Part shown: positions 36,390 through 49,320 of the stretch, piece by piece | Numbering within the stretch: the stretch's first letter is position 1 | How the letters are laid out: every line of letters begins with the position of its first letter | Assembly: GCA_002189035.1 (NCBI GenBank) | Contig: CM007990.1 | Location: 3,658,001-3,722,000 of the forward strand | Origin: Utricularia gibba | Lineage: Eukaryota > Streptophyta > Magnoliopsida > Lamiales > Lentibulariaceae | Length of the DNA: 64,000 nucleotides | Direction: 5' to 3' | Position numbers and translations under genes: made by a program | Notes under the pieces: model-generated | What the model saw: only the letters and a program-made list of their open reading frames with translations | Databases searched by the model: none | Told to the model about the DNA's origin: nothing

Positions 36390-37325
36390 TGGGCAAATTC
36401 CAATAGGCCGCTAAAGCCTACTCTCGTGTTCATTGTCGGGTATTTTGTAAGATCTGTTGACAAACAAATTGCTAGCACATAGATGATAATACTTACCGGC
36501 GTCCGAAAGCCATACTAATTCCACATCCTTGATCTGGTATGCTTCGTCTGAACTCAGGAACAAAAAATAACGTACACGGGAAACACAGTAACACATGACC
36601 AAGGCCTGCTTCATCTGAACAAGAAAGCTCTTGTTCATGATATACACTTTCCACAACAAAAATATTCTTCATGTATCTTGATACATGACAAGGATAATTT
36701 TGAATTGGGTTCGGATGAGCCGAACGGGTGGCAAAGTAAATAGATTCAGGGAGCTGAAGGGGGAGCAAGATCAAGTTCCTGCCTCATGATATTGTTCATC
36801 AGATGATATACCTTCATCTATGTCCTCTTCACATGCCTTTTTTTTTACATGCATCACTTGATTCTTTTACAGAATGGTTGAACTGCAGTCACTTGGTACC
36901 TTTCATAAACAATCATTTGAATCCGCAGCTCATCCATCACAGATCTGGATGGAGTTTCCCAATTGCTTCTGCTATTCCGCAGCACTAGATCTTCTTACCT
37001 TCCCCAGTAACTTCTCAAACTTCTCATTGAAATTCACAAGGTCGATCCGGTTTTGGTCGGACCAAAACAAATCAACCATCACTGTCAAGCGATTTTCTTT
37101 GAATAACTTGAGACTTTTTAAAGTTGTAGGCGGCCTATACAGTTGATCATTTTTCAGAGCAAAAAGGGGTAGTTTGACATTGCTATTGAAGTCTTTACGG
37201 CAGATGCCGTAGGAATTTGCAATAGATACTGTAGCATCATTAGCTACGTCAAAAGTAAAACAGCAACACGCCCACCCTCAAGACTAGTGACCGTCTGGTA
37301 CAAAAATCCAGACGTACTATCAAGC
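36390..37325 (-). pseudogene. Unidentified gene relic with intact-looking coding block
   Basis: On the minus strand an open block from about 37250 to 36999 reads NDATVSIANSYGICRKDF, then LPLFALKNDQLYRPPTT, then ENRLTVMVDLFWSDQNRIDL, then NEKFEKLLGK. It ends at a good donor (AAG|GTAAGA). Upstream, STSGFLYQTVTSLEGGRVAV continues it after an apparent 1-base deletion near 37245. Downstream, a possible 49-nt exon (QIKDVELVWLSDA) ends at GACGCCG|GTAAGT near 36500, and another may start at 36450. Composition is protein-like and quite unlike the transposon relics, but I do not recognise the family. With no start codon in the block and one frameshift, it is probably a fragment of a once-functional gene. 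Confidence 0.5.
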
Positions 37326-37329
37326 AATC

Positions 37330-38700
37330 TCCAAGATTTTTTTTTTAACCCCAAAATTAAAGATGACACGAGCTAGATCCAGATTCGTGTTAGTATGAAT
37401 TGGCCCACTGATTTGATTATGTACCTTAACCCTAACTCCAAATCATACTCAAGTGTCATCAGTTAACCCACATTTGTTTTTTTATATTTTGTAAACATCA
37501 CCTTAGAATGGGTTTTAATAAAATTTATGTATATTTGAAATTATTTTTTAAGAATAATTATTTTAAAATTGATTAATGTTTAGAATATCAAAAAATAAGA
37601 ATTGATTTTTATAAGTTAATAATATATTTATTTATATCATTTATAAGAATCACATTTCATTCATTTACAAATTAAAAAAAATCATATTTTATAAATCATT
37701 TATATTATAAAAATAGAATATAAATCTGTAAATTATATTTTGATTATTATATATGTTATATTACTACAAATAATTTATTTAAAGAATTGTAATGATTATA
37801 ATTAGTTATAAAAAGAATGAGTATAATTCTAAATTTAAGTAACTTTGTGAAAAAATTTTAGATTTTATTTCTACTTTTTTAAAATTATTTTAGAAAAGTA
37901 GAAATAATTGATAGAAATAGAAATACATTATAAATATTCTAGAAAACTGTAAAAATAAGATATAAAAATAAAAATAAAGTGCAAAAAAGAGAAATAAGAT
38001 AGTATTCAAAAATAAATTTTATAGTATAATTTTAAAATTACTTTTAATAAAATTATTTTTAGAATTGATAATATTCTAAAATAAAATTATTTTTATTTTT
38101 TAAAAAATTTAAATACCCTTCAAAAGTTTTTCAGAATAGTGTTGTAAATATCAGTATCCTATCAAAAATGATTATTGACACGGAATCTATCCTTTTATGT
38201 TTTTAAATGAATTATATTGACTCTTGAAAATCATTTCTTGCAAAAAAATTTCAGTATATGTTTAAAATGTCGAAGTTATTATAGAAATAAAAATTGATTT
38301 TATGAGTGAATTGATTTTTTAAACATTACTTATATATAATGATATTTTAAAAAACATATGTTTTGTGTAAAGTAGGTAACGCCCATAATAATGATATAAC
38401 ATATTTTTCCTCATTGGATTTATTTAAAATTTACACACAAAAAGCATGTAAATAAAAAAAAATAATTATGCATATATACTATTTAAATTATAAATTAGTA
38501 TTATTAATTTGATGCAACTAAAAATTAAAATTCTAAAAATATCAATGTAATTGTTTCAGAGATTGAAATCATTACCTATAAATAGTGTATCGCCTCAACT
38601 TGTTTGCCACTGTAGGAAAAATGGGTTAGTCATCCCTATTACATATAGTTGATGACACACCAGCACACTAAAATCTCTTTATTTAATTATATTTTTATTA
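37330..38700. other. AT-rich intergenic DNA, nothing recognised
   Basis: All frames are closed by frequent stops. It contains only AT-rich, low-complexity sequence up to the promoter of the gene at 38899. Confidence 0.7.
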
Positions 38701-38805
38701 GAGCAAGAAAATTCTGGATGTCGCTATCATGGTGACGTTGAAAATGCTCCTTAAGAAGCTTCCACGAAGCTCCCGTGGGGTCCGGCTGTACCGTGTTTTC
38801 TCGTG

Positions 38806-38813
38806 TATATAAA
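38806..38813 (+). promoter_or_regulatory. TATA box of the CML gene
   Basis: TATATAAA followed by GGCTCCCC lies about 90 bp before the ATG at 38899. A pyrimidine-rich leader with CTTCTCAAAATTC follows. The spacing suits a transcription start near 38840. Confidence 0.7.
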
Positions 38814-38898
38814 GGCTCCCCTGCTTGCTTTCTCCTACCCTCCAACTTCTCAAAATTCGCATTCTGCTCCTCGCTATTTTACTGCTACTACACTCGCG

Positions 38899-39504
38899 AT
38901 GAAGCTCACCCAAATTTTCACAACCAAGATCTTCAGATCTAAGAAGAAATCGGCGTCGCTGAACTCGCAGAATTCCTTCTGCTCCGCCTCCTCCGACGAC
39001 AGCGTCTCCACGCCGACGAGCGTGATCCCTAGGAATCACTGGAACGACGTCGTCGAAGGCGGCACTCGATTCGATCTTAATCACGTTTTCCACATGATTG
39101 ACGCTGATTGCGACGGCAAGATCCGCAAGGAGGAGCTCGGAGATATGCTGCGCCGAATCGGAGGCGAGAAGGTTAGCGCGGAGGAGATGGATCTGATGTT
39201 AAGCCAGGTGGATACCGACGGTGACGGTTGTATAAGTCTGGAGGAGTTCCGAGTGATGGAGGAGGCATTCGCGCCGCCGACTTGCGACCTAGAGGTGAGG
39301 TGCACTTTTGATTTCTTTGATTCCGATGGAGATGGTCGGATTACGGCAGAGGAGCTGTTCAAAGCGTTTAAAACCATCGGCAATTCGCGGTGCACGTTAG
39401 CGGATTGCCGGCGCATGATCAGAAGCGTCGACAGAAAATGCGAGGGGTTTGTCTGCTTCGACGACTTCAGTCGAATGATGGACCTGCGGACTTTGAGCAT
39501 CTAA
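38899..39504 (+). CDS. Calmodulin-like calcium sensor (CML35/36-like)
   Basis: A single-exon EF-hand protein of 201 residues that binds calcium and relays signals to partner proteins. The start MKLTQIFTTKIFRSKKKSAS is chosen because the upstream frame opens only with GTG and overlaps the TATA box. A Lys- and Ser-rich N-terminal extension of about 60 residues precedes the EF-hands, as in CML35 and CML36. EF-hand 1 is DADCDGKIRKEE, EF-hand 2 DTDGDGCISLEE and EF-hand 3 DSDGDGRITAEE, all with good calcium ligands. EF-hand 4 (DRKCEGFVCFDD) lacks the Asp at loop position 3 and probably binds weakly. No myristoylation site (Met-Gly) is present. The gene is less AT-rich than its surroundings. Confidence 0.93.
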   Translation: MKLTQIFTTKIFRSKKKSASLNSQNSFCSASSDDSVSTPTSVIPRNHWNDVVEGGTRFDLNHVFHMIDADCDGKIRKEELGDMLRRIGGEKVSAEEMDLMLSQVDTDGDGCISLEEFRVMEEAFAPPTCDLEVRCTFDFFDSDGDGRITAEELFKAFKTIGNSRCTLADCRRMIRSVDRKCEGFVCFDDFSRMMDLRTLSI

Positions 39505-41990
39505 TTGGTTGATGCTTGAAGTTTCACAAAACGAAAAAATGAAAAGTTACCAATATGGTGCTTCATCTAGTTCTCTTTGTGCCCTTTTTGTAATGTGTAA
39601 AGTGGAAAATGAATGATAAAAGGAAGCTATAAGTTACGTGATTAAGAACAATTAATGAGAAATCACTATACAAATTCCATTTTTGCCTTTTTCTTCTGAA
39701 ATCATGGAATTTTATGAGGTATGCGGGTTGATGACCACTTGTGTAATTAATTGCTGCTATTTCATTGACTACAAATAAAATAGTCAATGAAATAGGAACT
39801 TCCCTGCATAAAATATCCAATATCTAGTTTTAATATTATTTCTGTGGTTGAAATTTTTTCCTATAAAAAATATAATTTTTTAAATTTTTTAGGTAGATTT
39901 TTGTATTCTTGTAAAAAATTTGACATAGATTTTGATGATTTGGAAAACTCAAGAATTAAGTATAATACTCAGACAAAACAAGTATATTCATTATGAAAGT
40001 GATAGTTTGGTGTTTATTTTAAGATGGTAAATTTAGTGTTAACTATTGAAATCATGATAAACTCTAAAAAGGATTTAAATATTGAGAAAAAGTTCTTGAG
40101 TATTTGGATATTTGGTCATCTCCAAAAGACTAAAGAGGAAGTTGCACGAGTTATGAATAATCGGATGGTAATTGCTCAATTCACCCCTCCCTCAAATAAG
40201 ATCTACTCTTACATTGGAGATTCTTATACATATATATGCTGAGTTGTTGGGACAGTGGCATGTGCTGAAACTTAGACATGTGTTATGACCGCTGTAATAC
40301 TCAAATACTTTGTTGGATAGTTTCTATCAAGGACAATCTATGCTTGTATGAGTATCTCCTACATGGGTGTTCCTTTGCATAATATTTATTGATGATTTAT
40401 GATTACCATAATGGTTACTATATTATCAATAATAAAGAGACAAATAATAATGCAACTACAAAAACTCCAAAAATTTAAGTTCATTACATTGGTTCTTTTA
40501 GTTTAATACTGTAGAATAATTTATGAGATTTTCATACAAAAAAAAATATATAAGTGGGAAATGTAATTTGATTTTATTTTATTGTTTCAAAACATTATGA
40601 CCACAAATATTAGAAGGAGGTCATGTGAACATTGAATCAAGTAAGTGTGATGACTCATGAATTGAAAGTAGAACTTTAGGCAAACTAATTTTTTTCTTTC
40701 TCTTGACCTCTATCATATATTCATGTATTTTATAATTTTTATCCTCAATTGTAGTTCAACATTATAATACATACGAATTGAGATTATTCATTTTATTTAC
40801 AGATTATAAACATCATGATAATACACATTTTATTGTCATTTTGTATTATGAAAGTAACAATATTATTCATTAAATTGCATTAAACCACAACGAAAAGTGT
40901 CTTACGTGTACTTCTATGGTGACTGTTTTTAATAATGTGCTTCTCGTTCTCCAAATTGATGCAAACAACATACATGGTACAAGAATCAAATAGCCACTAG
41001 AGACATGGTATATTTTTGAGTATTTTGATGTATGTTTCCCTCTCCTATGGAGAATATGAACTACATTTATTATATTGCCCACATTTCAAATTTATAGTTT
41101 ATTTCATTACATTAAATAATAATTATCTGGATCAAACTAAGTTTATGTCATGTATAAAAAAGTGATATGTTACAAAGTATGAAATATGACAAGAATAAAA
41201 AAATAATCTAATAAAGTCGCAAATCATTTCAAATGAGATGCATGACATCCCAAAAGAAAAGAAAAAGATAAAATAAATGAGGAAAGGAAAGACGGACACA
41301 GGAAGATTTCTATTGAAAAGGGTCATGTCAACAGCATCCAAAATAAGGAGAAGAGATACTTTTAGAGGAAAAGAAAGAAGAAAGAAAAACAATAACTCTA
41401 GAGCATATTTTCAAACACGTAAATAAACTAGAAAAAGTTAACAAGGGAGAAGAACTTATGGAAGAGAAAACCTTCATTTTTTTGATGACCAATGAAACTG
41501 AATTACATTACTATTGAAATTTATAAATAGTAATGTATGAAACCAAGTTATCTCATTGTCATAGATCCAAGTAGCGGACTAAAACTCAAGAAAAAATTAG
41601 ATAATATTCACCTTCCAGCCTTTCAAGTTAAGTGCGAAACCTATTTTCAGAACTTTTCTCGTTGTAGCTCATCATGGTCCAACTATATGAGGTAATATCA
41701 ACACATTGATGAAATTCAACTTCATTGCACTATCGAGAAGGAAGCAACCACCTAACCAGATGATAAAAATTGAATCCAATTGATAAACGAAAAATTCTAT
41801 TATCATTGCTACAAAAATAAAATTCCATATTAAATAAATTTGTAAATTATAATCTTCATAAAATACAAATAGAACACTAATTAGAATTTTGGAATCGATC
41901 ATAAGAAGTACATGCTTGTTATATGTTTCTATAGATGCAAATTTGTAGAATAAATGGTACTTTTAGTTTAAGATCAGACTAACATTAATA
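39505..41990. other. AT-rich intergenic DNA, nothing recognised
   Basis: The 3' flank of the CML gene is followed by AT-rich DNA. The open frames at 40024-40242, 41132-41392 and 41672-41902 have low-complexity or hydrophobic composition and no domain. They are not supported as genes. Confidence 0.6.
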
Positions 41991-41999
41991 TACAAGACA

Positions 42000-42600
42000 A
42001 GGAATTTACAACGAATAACAATACAGAAGGTAAACATATTTGACTCTTGCATAAAGGGAAATGCGATGTCTCAGGGTATTCTCATGGTGTGGTAACAAAC
42101 TCCTAATTCTTTTATGCAATTTCATACTTTAATAACTTCAAACAGCCTAAGTCTACTCGGGTTGTTTGCTACATCTTTGGCAATAATACTCCCTAGTATC
42201 ACTATCTATTTCATATAAGTCTACCGATTTCTAAAATACATAGAACTAGATCTAATTAGTTCTATCGATTCTACCTGAGAGTAACACCTATTAGACTTAT
42301 CTCAACTATTTAGTTTACCTTTAAATTAAGGATTTAGGTTATGTAGTTGGTTTATCTACCTTTTTGGACTATCCCAAGTATAATAGTGCATACAACAATT
42401 TTGAAAAATTTCAATCAAAATAGACATTTACCCCACACCACCTTCGTTACTCTAAGACATCTCAAAGGTTTAGTCACTCATAATTGGTCCTCTAAACAAG
42501 CTTTCATCAAGATAAACTCAAAATGTCACACAACCATTGTAAGAGAAACAATAACAAAGATAAAGTGTTTAATAAGCAAAAACAAAGTAAAATAAGTTTC
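42000..42600 (-). repeat. Diverged gypsy LTR relic
   Basis: Words such as CTAAGACATCTCAAAGGTTTAGTCACTCAT parallel CCAAGACACCCCCTAAGTGCTTAGCCACTCAT in the LTR at 27713-28853, in the same orientation. Other parts align only loosely. Boundaries are approximate. Confidence 0.5.
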
Positions 42601-42639
42601 TGTTTTTTATTGCTATTTTTTATGGAAATAGGATCTTCT

Positions 42640-43120
42640 AATAATTCTTCCATAAAAAAAACCCTGATGGGGTACAAATCGGGTATAATCAGTTGATCTC
42701 TGAAAAGCTGCCAAAAATGATCCTGAAAGTATAACGCCAGACGACAGATTGATATCTGTCAGAAATCTAACAGGCATGATCATATGACACAGTCTGAAAA
42801 GCGGCCGAATTACGGCATAACAGGCAGCCGATATCTGAAAAACGAGATCGTATAGCAGGAGCAGAAAGCAACCGATATTTGCAAACACCAGAATTCGGTC
42901 AGAGTGAGCTCCTATAAATAGGAGGAATTATGATGAAAGGGGGGTTGGACTCAAAAGATTTCTTCAAGTTGTATTCTTCTTTTCGCGACCTCCATCTAGT
43001 GAAACTCTTTTCCGGCGAGCTCCGGCAGCTCCGTGGTTTTTCTGCTCTCTGGCGGTTTCCACGTAAAAAATCCTTGTTCACTCTTATTTTAATCGCACCA
43101 ACCGTGAAGAACATGACTAA
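42640..43120 (+). repeat. Copia-type LTR, probably solo
   Basis: The sequence contains a clear promoter (CCTATAAATAGGAGG, 42911-42925) and a downstream block CTCCGTGGTTTTTC...GGCGGTTTCCACGTAAA typical of plant Copia LTRs. A diverged copy lies at 51330-51790 in the opposite orientation, sharing GCCGAATTACGG, GCAGAAAGCA and GGCGGTTTC blocks. No primer site or polyprotein lies beside either copy. The 92-codon frame at 42930-43208 is LTR sequence, not a gene. Confidence 0.65.
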
Positions 43121-43389
43121 GTGCGGCATTCCCGACCGTGCCTATCACCTAAAATCGGCCTCTCACCGGATACCGATTTCACCCATAACAAACCCAAACA
43201 ACATATGACTATTAAAAAAACAAAATTCACCTAATCAAACTTGACTTTGTGTAATCCTATATCCCAATTTAACTGAGTACACCCTATCCTAGGTATGGTG
43301 TCATATATAAATCCTAATAATAACCTTATTTCAAGATAATACACAAAACACCCTTTGTATCAAACATTCTATTGCAATTGAAAAAATAA

Positions 43390-44000
43390 TGAGATTTCAT
43401 TTTAACATCTTTACACTTTCTGAATATTGTACGAAAGGATGTAAATATGGGACTTTGAGAAGCCATAGATCATCCCAAATATGAATAGGATTCCCCATAT
43501 TTATGAGCCATCGAAATCTCAATTCCAATAAAAGCCTACTTGTTAATACATTTCTCTAATTATAAGAAGGACATCTTTCCAAATCCAGTGTAACATAAAG
43601 AAGAATTCAAGAAGTAATTTGCATGCAGTACTTTACTCTATCGAAAATCAAGTTATAGCATAATGCGCAATTCTTAGATGGTAACCAAAGCTTTATTGAA
43701 GGATTCAAGATCTCGAAAGCTCATCTCCCCTACTCTCCTTCCTCCATCCCCTTCCCAAAAAAGATGTTTCTAAACTTGCTTCCAAAATACCAATGAATCA
43801 TTCTCTTAGCCCTATCATTCCAATAAAATTACTTGGAGTGTCAATGATGAATACACTCTTATAATCTCTCCTCAATTCTAAAAAGTATCTGAGCCTTAGA
43901 TGCACACACTAATGTTTGGGGCAAATGTATTTACTGAAGTTTCATGTGAAAGGAATATTCATGTATTCTGACAATAAAACCTAATGATAAATATCAATTC
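43390..44000 (-). pseudogene. L1-type LINE reverse transcriptase C-terminal relic
   Basis: On the minus strand one reads MIHWYFGSKFRNIF, then EMSFRDLESFNKALVTI, then FLNSSLCYTGFGK, then FRWLINMGNPIHIWDDLWLL. These follow the order of the region after the reverse transcriptase domain in plant L1 LINEs (FWWGS..., GFRDLESFNKALLAKQ, W.IGNG..I.IW.D.WL). Stops and frame changes separate every block. No endonuclease or catalytic YADD box is visible in the window. Confidence 0.7.
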
Positions 44001-47000
44001 CCTTTCTCACTATCAGATATGATTTATTGAGGTAAGTTGTTTCATAGGTCTCCAAAGAGTTCTTAATATGCCTCAATACACTCATATTCATTTAGAAGAA
44101 AATAAAGATATTGTTTGAAAAAGGTAGATGTGACATTCAAGGTGCTTTGTTTGACATTTAAACTTCAATATTTGCTCTATTTTCATAATCTAGATGAAAT
44201 AAGATGCTCAAAGCATCAAAGCACAAAATGAACAAAAAAGATGACGAAGTATCACCTTATTACAACCCTCATGTAGGCCAAATATGTCTTATTGGAACTC
44301 TATTTGTAATTACTGAAAATGAAACTAATTTTATCATGAGTAAGATCAACCTTAGTATGATAGTTGAAATGTCTTTCCTCTCAAAAAGTTACTATATAAA
44401 CTACTACTCTTCCTTTTGATATGTTTTATTGATATTCCATTTCAAAGAAAAAATGAGCATTTTGAGATGCCTTAATATATAATTTTTAGTTTGTGAACTA
44501 GCTAAGATAAGTTGGCTCCTTGGAAGTTTTAACATAAAACATTCATACTTTGATGGAACAGATATATCGCCACCATTGTATTGATAAGTAGAAGTTTTAG
44601 CTAATTTAATCTATTGGATGCAAATTTTCTTTAGATAATTTATCCACAATCTATTTCTGGGAAAACACATCCCTTGTGTGATATCTGGCTTTTGATATGC
44701 ATCCATTGTAGCTTTTGATCATTGATAACACCATTTTTATTATATTTTCATGTGTTTTTATGGGTGTTTTGTATGGTCAAATGTTCTATTGTGTGTTTAA
44801 TAATTTTCTTTTTTGTATTTAGTTATTTGGAATGTTTTATTATGAAAATAAGTTCAATTGACAATAATTAAGTTGAAAACTCTCATGTTTCTCTTTAGTA
44901 TGTGTTTAAATCTTCACGTAGTAAGAGTTAATACTGAAAGTACACTTTCCGTGTAGACAATGCAAAAGGGACATAAAATCTAAGAAAAAGAAATGACTTT
45001 CAGCTGAAAGTAGCCAACTTCTAAAAATATAAGATATAGGGCATATATTTCCCTTCTAAAACCCTATGGACAATATGGAGTATCCTTCTTTTGAGCGGAA
45101 AAAGAAAAGAGGAAGGAGGAGAGAGAAAAAAGCATACAAGAAGAGCCTAGTGAAAGGGAGAATGGTGGCTCTCTAATAATAGCTTCAACAATTTCCAGAT
45201 CTACGTTTCGAGACCATATTTACAACCCAAACTTTCAGTGCTTAATTGCAACCACCTGAGATTTTATATTTGTTCTTTGCTTTACTATTTCTAACTTCAA
45301 ATGTGTTCCTATATTTTTTATGTTGTTTCCTTGTAATTCTAGTGTTTAGATGCGGATGACAGATTTCTTGTAGATATTTTGTTAGTTTATGCACTCTTTT
45401 TCCTAACTTACGGTGTTGATAAGGATGAGTTTTATTCTAAGGACTCTCTTGAGTGACACAAGAGCTAAATCCTAGTGTAAATCCCGATCGAATCACTTTG
45501 CTTTTATGTTTTATGAGCATTCACGAGATTTTATGAGCTCTTTTAACCTTGCAACTAGTTCACGCCATTTACTATTATTTTATGTCTTATGCACGTAAGA
45601 ACTGAATTTTCATAAACCCCCTATTTTCAGTAAATATAAAGAACTTCAATAAATTACAGCCATTTTTTGTTGATTCGGTCCTGACTTGCCACGCTACATT
45701 GATTTTTATGATTCATGTAGAAGGGTAGTTAGATTAATAAATTCTTTTCGATGCATTGAACATGCTAGATCTTGATATTTAAAAAGATTTCTAACATTCA
45801 TCAACTACATATAACAATTCATTAATATTACTTGTGTTGCTTGAGTCCACATGATGTAATTTAGTAGCACCTTATTACCCAGTTAGGTAATTAAACTCAT
45901 GATTTATTTATTTATTTGTTACATTCATAACAAATAGAATACTACTTATTAGGATTACACCCATCGGTATGATCTTTTAATGGAGACTCCATTGCCTCTT
46001 CATACCCAAATCTGACACACAATTTGACTTTTTGTTGCTCTCCTCTCCTTTGAAGATTTACCAAAAAGAGAGTTCCCAAATTCATACTTGGAAAAAATAG
46101 ATTCTGGCTTTATCAATATGTGAATAGTTTTAGCTCATTGCCCCTAGCCATACAATGTAGCAATACTCGATTTATCACAATCCAACTTCCCCACTTCACA
46201 ATTTGTGAGATGATGCAATAGTCCATAAGAAGGTTCTCATAAGTTGCGGATGCTTTAATTGAAGAACTATTCATTGAATGAATCTCATATGCCATCACCT
46301 AGGGATGGTGAATGTGCAGAGCAATTCATTAATGAATATGTCTATAAGCACAGTCATATTCATCAATAGTCCCACAACTTTGGATATCCCTTAAGGGATG
46401 CATCAGCTAAAATAAAATCATCAATGAATTTGTCTATAAGATTCATCAACTAGTTTGAAAAGCTCATCAAAGGAAGATTACAAAATTGGATATAGAATGA
46501 GCATTTCACAAAAGTTGTTGAACCATGAAGATTTTCCTCTCAAAACCATTCAAGAATCAGCAATCCATGGTCATAAAACATAATGGTATAGCATTGAAAC
46601 TTCTAGTCATATTACACTTATGTTGAAAACATAAGTAGGAATCAATTAGTCTCAATAGCCTTGATTTTAGGTCCTTTCATAAATTGAGAGCTGGAAGCAT
46701 GAGATATATAAAATCCTCTAGATTCAATGATTTACAATAATAGACCTTGTCCACTAAATAATGACATGTATCTAATGGGTTAATTACTTGACTCCCCTTA
46801 GATAATTCAATGAGTAATAACATATATATATATATATATATTAAATATTTTAGTCATTTTCAGTTATAAAATTAAGGTATTTTGTAGTTAAATCAGGTGT
46901 TTTATGTGATATTTTAAATATTTTAATAATTTTAGTATTTTTAATACATTTATGCACAAATATGCACTAAATTAATAATATAATCCATCTTATATTATTT

Positions 47001-48890
47001 AATATTTACCAAAGTATTAGCAGAGTGTTATCGAGCAAATCATATTTAATTTATATACACAAAATTGATGAAACACAACATATGAGGAGAGAACATGATT
47101 AATTATTTCAATCACTTACGATCTATATGTTCAAGCTAAAAGTAGTATATAATAAAAAAAAATTGAGAATATTTTGAGTAATAAAAAGATGAAGATATAT
47201 TTTTTTGAATGCATTTGAGCCAAATAGAGAGAACTTCGTCCAAAGGGAGAAAAAAAAGATTCAAGAGGTAACTTTAATTAAAAGTTATTTCAAGTTAGAA
47301 ATATAGTTGGTGGAGAACCAAACTTGAAATTTACTAATATACGTATGAATGTTTATCTAGTTTTAATTCATGTTGTTATGTGTTTAATATAAATGGCTAT
47401 TAGAGTAGCAATTGAAATGGCTACCCTAATATAAATGGCCAGAATTTAGTTTGATGTCTTAGAGATAGAAGTGTTGTGTGTTAGATTAGAGTAGCAATTG
47501 AAATAAGAATGTGTTTGTGTATATGTTTTCAATATTTTAGCATAAATACTAGATAGATATCAAATTTCGAGGTATATTAAAAGATTGAGATATAGGCAAA
47601 TTTCATGGTGTAGAACATGAATAGAAATGATAGACCTAATTATAGTGTGGTCTACAAAATTTAAGGACATTAAAATCGAAAAATTATATAAATTGGTTCA
47701 AGTAGATCGAGGTTTTGTAGGATTAGAATAACGAAAATTTTGGAACCACAAACCGAGTAAACATATCCAAAACTCATGAGATATCTATATTTGAGTTTAG
47801 TAAATTAGATTTCATAGTTTGTTGTATCATTATTTAAAATTTTATATCTTGATATTTACAATCTGTTAATTTTATTTAACACTGAAAATCAATTGTAACA
47901 ATTAAAATCTATGAACTTTCACACTATAGGGATCCCATCTTATTGTTCAAACATCGAAACCCATTATATATCTCGTATTTTGTTTGTATTGCATGTGTAG
48001 TATAAATGATTGGGGGAAATTTATTTGATATAAAAAATTCATATTTCTAATGATTGGGGGAAATTTTCATTTGTCAATCAAGTTATTTTCTTTTTATTGT
48101 AATGAAACGGAGCCAAAAAGTGAAACTAAATTTGGACCAAAGTTAAAAAAGAAGGATATATTTAACAGAAAAAGAACTTCCATGGACTACAACTTTGTGC
48201 ACAATTATATAAAGGTAGAGAACTTAATGAAAATTACATAGCAAAGTGACTTTTTTTATATATCATATACACCTTCATATGTGAATTGTGGATAGAGTCT
48301 ATTATACACCTTAGTGGGTAGGGACTACTTTGTGCACAAGTATATAAGGGTATGAACACAATGAAACATGCAATTGAATCATTTGGACTATTGAAACCAT
48401 ATGAATATGAAGACAATTCATAACAAATTATTGCAAGAAATTAGTTTATTTAAGAAATATTCTAGATTGAGGTTACACGAAAAATTCGTTTTGTGATCAT
48501 CAAGAATTGTGTGAATAGAGAAATAATGATCTTAGAAAGTTATGTGTATTAGAGATATTATTTTGAAAAACAGTTTTTGAGATGCAATTGATAAACTAGT
48601 GTTATTTACTTATTCCATATATGACATGCTTAGAGCATGTGATACGGATTTGATAAATTAAAAATCCAAACCGTTGCATATTATTGGACTTTTTAAATCA
48701 AATAAAATTTATAAATCTCTAATAGACATTAATCAGCAATTCTATAAAATATGTATAACATTTCAAGGTTGAACAAAATCAGCATAGTGATTGTTATGAT
48801 AAAGTTTACCTTATAGTGAAAATTCAAGTTTTATACTCAGTTAAAATTAGACGAATTCAACAATAATTTTGAAAATAAAAATAAGGTTTT
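44000..48890. other. AT-rich intergenic DNA, no gene recognised
   Basis: No family can be recognised on either strand. An (AT)n run lies at about 46822-46841. The minus-strand frame at 46113-46298 is short and featureless. Decayed transposon sequence is likely but unproven. Confidence 0.6.
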
Positions 48891-49320
48891 AATTCTAATT
48901 CAGAGATCACAAATGGAATTTCTTAAGGTTCCATGAATAATATGATCACTTAAATTCTTATCCTAATCTATTCAAAACACTAACTAGCACAATAAAGCTC
49001 AAGTTTACATAACCTTCTTTTTTTGGATTTTTCGTTTTAGGTTTTGTAATTTTTCTAATCTACCTATATTTAGATCTATCAATTTGAAATGTATATAATA
49101 CTAAGTTTATGAGATCCTGTTGATTTCTATTCAAAAACCTTATTTACTAAACAATTATTAAATTTTTGATCTATCATTAGCTTACTTTTCTTGAGTTAGA
49201 TGCATTCATCTTTCCGCCTCCTAAATCTATCTGTGTTAGGTAAAAAAAAATATATAAACTTGAATAGATTGTGCTCAAGCCTTTCCCCCCTAAAGCATCA
49301 ACCTAATCTAATGACTAATA
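48890..49320 (-). repeat. Diverged gypsy LTR relic
   Basis: ATGATCACTTAAATTCTTATCCTAATCTATTC parallels ATGTTCACTCAAATTCTTATCCTATCCCACCC at about 29641. GATTTCTATTCAAAAACCTTATTTACTAAAC parallels ATATTTATTTCAAAAACCTTACTTATTAACC near 29808. It is therefore a further copy of the older gypsy LTR, in the same orientation. Confidence 0.6.

Noticed and set aside
36874-37146. 90-codon + strand frame
   Set aside because: The opposite strand carries the protein-like block with a consensus donor. The + frame is its shadow.
38803-38898. Thirty-two extra N-terminal codons for the CML protein
   Set aside because: The longer frame begins with GTG and overlaps the TATA box. MKLTQIF matches the start of CML35/36.
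39081-39500. 139-codon minus-strand frame
   Set aside because: Antisense shadow of the EF-hand coding sequence.
42930-43208. 92-codon + strand frame
   Set aside because: It lies within the transcribed part of a Copia-type LTR and is not conserved in the second LTR copy.
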